This document shows, one piece after another, positions 5,259 through 7,676 of a stretch of DNA of 7,676 nucleotides. The translations under genes and the position numbers were made by a program. Every line of letters begins with the position of its first letter. The first letter of the stretch is position 1. This DNA is from Candidatus Kerfeldbacteria bacterium (GTDB lineage Bacteria; Patescibacteriota; Patescibacteriia; SBBC01), in the NCBI GenBank assembly GCA_016204645.1, contig JACQKI010000053.1:1-7676 (forward strand). Reading direction: 5' to 3'. The notes under the pieces are model-generated. The model did not search any database. It saw only the letters and a program-made list of their open reading frames with translations, and was not told where the DNA came from.

Positions 5259-5289
5259 AGCGCCGTCTTAAACTCTACGCGACGGCGCT
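5259..5289 (-). promoter_or_regulatory. Inverted repeat between promoter and ATG
   Basis: AGCGCCGTC (5259-5267) and GACGGCGCT (5281-5289) are perfect 9-bp inverted arms around 13 nt. The element spans the predicted transcription start and the whole 5' leader, ending 1 nt before the ATG of the asparaginase-like gene. As DNA it is a classic repressor position. As RNA, a slightly shortened stem would sit against the start codon. Its right arm belongs to the same GCGACGGCGCT motif found four times at 3471-3596. Confidence 0.6.
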
Positions 5290-5292
5290 AAA

Positions 5293-5321
5293 ATGATAAA
5301 ACGTACAATGAAAAAAGGCAA
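5293..5321 (-). promoter_or_regulatory. Promoter of the asparaginase-like operon
   Basis: On the minus strand, TTGCCT (5316-5321), a 17-nt spacer and TATCAT (5293-5298), with 4 of 6 and 5 of 6 matches to sigma70 consensus in an A/T-rich setting. The start is predicted around 5285-5288, inside the left arm of the inverted repeat. It is back to back with the dehydrogenase promoter; the two -35 boxes are 16 nt apart. Confidence 0.6.
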
Positions 5322-5337
5322 GTCTGCAATCGGTTTT

Positions 5338-5371
5338 TTGGAAAACGTTGCCCGTGCGCTATACTAGCCGT
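5338..5371 (+). promoter_or_regulatory. Promoter giving a leaderless dehydrogenase mRNA
   Basis: TTGGAA (5338-5343), a 16-nt spacer and TATACT (5360-5365, 5 of 6 consensus). The end of the -10 box is 6 nt before the ATG at 5372, so the predicted +1 is the A of that ATG. No SD exists upstream. This both fixes the start codon and predicts a leaderless transcript. Confidence 0.6.
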
Positions 5372-6337
5372 ATGAGACAACTCGCTTCGGGCCGCGACCG
5401 CATCCTGTTTCTCGAGCAGCAGCCGTGGGAGCGTCCGCTGTCGTTGCCCGGTACCAAAGGCACCATCACTCGCTCTCCACTGACCGCCAACCAGGTGCTG
5501 CGCCGGCTGCTCCAAGCCACCACCATCCTGTCGGTCTTTACGCACTCGAAAATAACTGCTGAGGTGCTGCGGTCAGCTCCTCACCTGCGCCTGATCGTCA
5601 CGCGAACAACTGGCTACGATCACATCAACATCACAGCAGCCCGCGCTCGCGGTGTGACTGTCTGCAACGTTCCAGAGTACGGCACGCAGACCGTGGCTGA
5701 ACACACGCTGGCCTTGCTGCTGGCCATCAGCCGCCGGATCGTCGACAGCGTCAACCGTACCCGCCGCGGGAACTTCAAGTACGAGGACCTCCACGGTTTT
5801 GACCTGGCTGGTAAGACGCTGGGCGTGATTGGAACAGGCCGGATCGGTTCGCAGGTCATCCGCTACGCGCAGAGCCTCGGCATGGACGTGCTAGCACATT
5901 CCAGCGTGCGCGACCGCCGGCTTGCCCGCCAACTGGATTTTCGCTACGTCGCCCTGGCGCCGCTATTGCGCGCGGCCGATGTGGTATCTTTACACGTTCC
6001 GATGACGCCGAAAACCAAACACCTGCTGAATGCCGCCGCCTTCAGGTACATGAAGCGCGGAGTGGTCATCATCAACACTGCCCGCGGCGGTTTAATCGAC
6101 ACCAATGCCTTGGTCAAAGCTCTAAAAACGAAAAAAGTGGCGGCCGCCGGCCTCGACGTGCTTGAGCATACGGCTGCTCGCCGCGTGCTGCAAAGCATGC
6201 CGAACGTGCTGCTGACGCCGCACAACGCTTTTAACTCGCACGAAGCGCTGGAACGAATCATGGCCACGACCGTCCGCAACATCCGCGCCTTTCAAGTTGG
6301 CCGACCAATCAACGTTGTTGACCCTAAAACAGGCTGA
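5372..6337 (+). CDS. D-2-hydroxyacid dehydrogenase (D-lactate type)
   Basis: A 321-residue NAD-dependent oxidoreductase that would interconvert a 2-keto acid and its D-2-hydroxy acid, cytoplasmic. The substrate domain is at about 10-95 and 290-321, with TRTTGYDHIN (77-86). The NAD-binding Rossmann motif is GVIGTGRIGSQV (151-162). The catalytic residues are Arg238 in NTARGGLID, Glu265 in GLDVLE and His284 in TPHNAF, a full Arg-Glu-His set. The HNAFNS ending is typical of D-lactate-dehydrogenase-like members. The stretch between Glu and His is short (18 residues). I chose the ATG at 5372 over an in-frame TTG at 5348 because the TTG lies upstream of the -10 box, and the box overlaps those codons. 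Its role could be lactate-type fermentation or NADH reoxidation; the exact substrate is not decided by the sequence. Its 3' end overlaps the convergent membrane-protein gene by 14 nt. Confidence 0.88.
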   Translation: MRQLASGRDRILFLEQQPWERPLSLPGTKGTITRSPLTANQVLRRLLQATTILSVFTHSKITAEVLRSAPHLRLIVTRTTGYDHINITAARARGVTVCNVPEYGTQTVAEHTLALLLAISRRIVDSVNRTRRGNFKYEDLHGFDLAGKTLGVIGTGRIGSQVIRYAQSLGMDVLAHSSVRDRRLARQLDFRYVALAPLLRAADVVSLHVPMTPKTKHLLNAAAFRYMKRGVVIINTARGGLIDTNALVKALKTKKVAAAGLDVLEHTAARRVLQSMPNVLLTPHNAFNSHEALERIMATTVRNIRAFQVGRPINVVDPKTG

Positions 6338-6842
6338 TAATCGCCAAGATACCAATCGTGTTCAAACCAAACGACAGCGGGATCAAAGCCCGTTTTTTTA
6401 TGCCAGCCACGTCGAGCATGGCCAGGCCGAGTTCGTCTGGCAGCGGCGAAGCAACCACCAGGCTGCCGAGCAGGTAGGCGCTCCAGCGAGTCTTGCGACG
6501 GCCAGCCAACCGCTGGCGGATGTTTTCGATCACACCGGGGTGGTGAGTCGCCCGGTCGAATGCAGTGAAGACGATCAGATCGTAGAGTAACGCGCCGAAC
6601 CCGCCGACTACCGCGGCCAGCACGGGATTCAACGTTTCAGACACGTGCGCCAGCACGACCGTGGCAGCGGCCGACGTCAGGCTGGTGGTGTACAGCACGC
6701 CGCCGATCAAGGCAGTCATGTATCCCCAGCCTTCGAAGCGATCCACCAGCTCGTGCCCGACTGGCAGGCGCACCAAGAGCACGGCTAGGGCCACGCCAAT
6801 TGAAAATATGCCCAGCGAGGTTAACCGCCGTCGGTTGATCAA
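6324..6842 (-). CDS. Five-helix membrane protein, uncharacterised
   Basis: A 172-residue integral membrane protein with helices at about 9-28, 40-66, 71-95, 119-142 and 152-172. A basic loop (NIRQRLAGRRKTR, 107-119) is probably cytoplasmic. Conspicuous residues in or near membranes: a TTSLTSAAAT segment (52-61), LLYDLIVF (85-92) with a buried Asp, and SPLPDELG (132-139) with charged residues at a helix edge, which suggests a transport or channel role. It looks like a small membrane family I associate with candidate-phylum genomes and does not clearly match any named transporter. The start is TTG at 6842, overlapping the upstream stop as TTGA, with GAGGTG five nt before it; the next Met is residue 42, inside helix 2. 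Translation is thus coupled to the ferric-reductase/Rieske gene, and the two may work together. No function is claimed. Confidence 0.72.
   Translation of the reverse strand: MINRRRLTSLGIFSIGVALAVLLVRLPVGHELVDRFEGWGYMTALIGGVLYTTSLTSAAATVVLAHVSETLNPVLAAVVGGFGALLYDLIVFTAFDRATHHPGVIENIRQRLAGRRKTRWSAYLLGSLVVASPLPDELGLAMLDVAGIKKRALIPLSFGLNTIGILAIISLF
6378..6399 (+). terminator. Weak intrinsic terminator inside opposing gene
   Basis: CGGG (6378-6381) and CCCG (6389-6392) flank a 7-nt loop and are followed directly by seven T (6393-6399). It lies 41 nt after the dehydrogenase stop and is antisense to the membrane-protein gene, where it encodes a KKRA stretch. The stem is only 4 bp, so the T-run may simply be lysine codons read backwards. 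Confidence 0.35.
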
Positions 6843-7676
6843 ACGGCCACCTCGACGGCGTTGCCGCGCACCCGTACCGGGTAGGTCGGCTGCGGCTCGT
6901 GCGCTGGGCCGGCCACGACCGCACCGGTGGTCAGGTCAAAGCGTGAAGCGTGGAGCGGGCATTCGATGACCGTGCCCTCGAGCGTGCCTTCGCACAGCGG
7001 CGCGCCGGCGTGCGAACAGGCATTATCCAGGCAGAAGTACTGCTCCCCCACCTTGAACAAGGCCAGCGGCTTTCCGTTCACAGCCGTACAAACTACTGCA
7101 CGGTCTTTAAATTGATCAACGGTCGCGACCGGCACGAACCGTCCGACCCGCTCGGCGCTTGAACGTTCAGAACCGTCCGCGCTGGCTTGAGGCTGCCGTC
7201 TCGAAAGTACCTGGCGAACTCGCACGACGGTCGCTGCCAGGGCCGTGACCGCGAAGAACCACCACAGGTAGCGGAGGTTGGTCGTGCGAACGTCGGATCC
7301 TAAAAACCAGCCGTGGATCCAGACCATCACGAAGACCGCGTAGTTCAGGTAGTGGATGGTGTGCCAGCGGGTTTTGAGCCACGGCAGCTTGCGCAGCAAG
7401 GCCGTGCTGGCCGTCAGCGTCAGCAAAAACAGTTGCAGGTACCCCAGCCATAGGTAGGGAACCAGGCTGGGATCGACGCCCCAGCTCTTGAAGTATTGAT
7501 CCAGACCAACGCCGAAAAAGCGTAGCGTCGGATGCAGCCAGGCTAGCAGGAAAATCAAGATCCCTTGGCGGCGGTGCCAGGTGATGATCGCCGGATGCAC
7601 GACAGTCCGCAGCACTGAACGTGCAGCCCCGATGACGAACTGCAACCACAGGAGCGTAAACGCATACAGTCCGACC
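6839..7676 (-). CDS. Ferric-reductase-like membrane domain fused to Rieske domain (5' partial)
   Basis: The frame is open through the right edge: the codons before the TTG at 7645 read VGLYAFTLLW, part of the first membrane helix, so the gene starts outside the window. Numbering from that TTG, the N-terminal half has ferric-reductase-like helices with His24 (WHRRQG), His38 (WLHP), His95 and His98 (RWHTIHYLNY) and His111 (WIHGW), residues suited to b-type heme. A polar linker (145-168) leads to a Rieske domain: C210-S-H212, 16 residues, C229-P-L-H232 (CxH...CxxH), ending PVRVRGNAVEVAV like bacterial Rieske ferredoxins. It should pass electrons between a cytoplasmic [2Fe-2S] cluster and membrane heme; donor and acceptor are unknown. 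No flavin/NAD reductase domain follows, unlike eukaryotic ferric reductases. It overlaps the membrane-protein gene downstream by 4 nt. Confidence 0.85.
   Translation of the reverse strand, partial: VGLYAFTLLWLQFVIGAARSVLRTVVHPAIITWHRRQGILIFLLAWLHPTLRFFGVGLDQYFKSWGVDPSLVPYLWLGYLQLFLLTLTASTALLRKLPWLKTRWHTIHYLNYAVFVMVWIHGWFLGSDVRTTNLRYLWWFFAVTALAATVVRVRQVLSRRQPQASADGSERSSAERVGRFVPVATVDQFKDRAVVCTAVNGKPLALFKVGEQYFCLDNACSHAGAPLCEGTLEGTVIECPLHASRFDLTTGAVVAGPAHEPQPTYPVRVRGNAVEVAV

Noticed and set aside
4625..5296. Several plus-strand frames opposite the asparaginase-like gene
   Set aside because: They are antisense to a gene with strong family similarity and have no motif or ribosome-binding site of their own.
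5348..5371. TTG start for the dehydrogenase
   Set aside because: The codons include the -10 box TATACT and have no SD; the ATG at 5372 matches the predicted transcription start.
7167..7649. Minus-strand frame of 160 codons at the right edge
   Set aside because: It is out of frame with the ferric-reductase/Rieske gene, which has clear His and Cys motifs and membrane helices in its own frame.

Overview
The window reads as a compact, gene-dense bacterial chromosome segment of moderately high GC. TGA is used as a stop by several well-supported genes (1037, 1418, 4253, 6335, 6839), so the standard bacterial code applies and a UGA=Gly lineage is unlikely. The gene content and tight 1-4 nt overlaps are most reminiscent of a candidate-phylum (Patescibacteria/CPR-type) genome: a short SSB with no acidic tip, a D-lactate-dehydrogenase-like oxidoreductase with a TPHNAFNS motif, a deoxyribosyltransferase-like protein fused to a DNA-binding tail, and an uncharacterised small membrane protein. 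This placement is inferred from protein flavour; no rRNA or other marker is present.

Left part (minus strand): a hydrolase of the S9/dienelactone-hydrolase type (131-1036) abuts a small DUF6176-like protein (1037-1348) as TGA|ATG. Upstream lies a separate three-gene cassette (1418-2655): two divergent paralogues sharing a D-x-x-W-H-x-x-I-x-x-T-x-x-Y ... HH motif (glycine-rich-domain-protein-like, GRDP/DUF1399-type), with a 65-residue DnaJ-type zinc ribbon between them. All three have strong Shine-Dalgarno (SD) sequences, and a perfect 15-bp stem-loop closes the cassette. Further upstream is ssb (2921-3289), followed by a stem-loop.

Middle part: a 364-nt gene-poor stretch (3290-3653) holds four copies of a GCGACGGCGC motif, a candidate promoter and a possible 26-codon ORF. 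Next comes a two-gene minus-strand operon: an L-asparaginase-like protein (4253-5257) whose first catalytic Thr is kept but whose second Thr-Asp-Lys triad reads Ile-Glu-Pro, overlapping by 4 nt a nucleoside-2-deoxyribosyltransferase-like protein with a ribbon-helix-helix-like C-terminus (3654-4256). The operon's promoter overlaps an inverted copy of the GCGACGGCGCT motif, which suggests a ligand-sensing autoregulatory loop. This is the most intriguing system here, and it is inference.

Right part: a D-2-hydroxyacid dehydrogenase (5372-6337, plus strand) diverges from the asparaginase operon and appears to be leaderless. It runs 14 nt into a convergent five-helix membrane protein (6324-6842). 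That gene is the downstream partner, with a TTGA overlap, of a ferric-reductase-like membrane domain fused to a Rieske [2Fe-2S] domain, which runs off the right edge. No tRNA, rRNA, CRISPR array, transposase or phage gene was seen.
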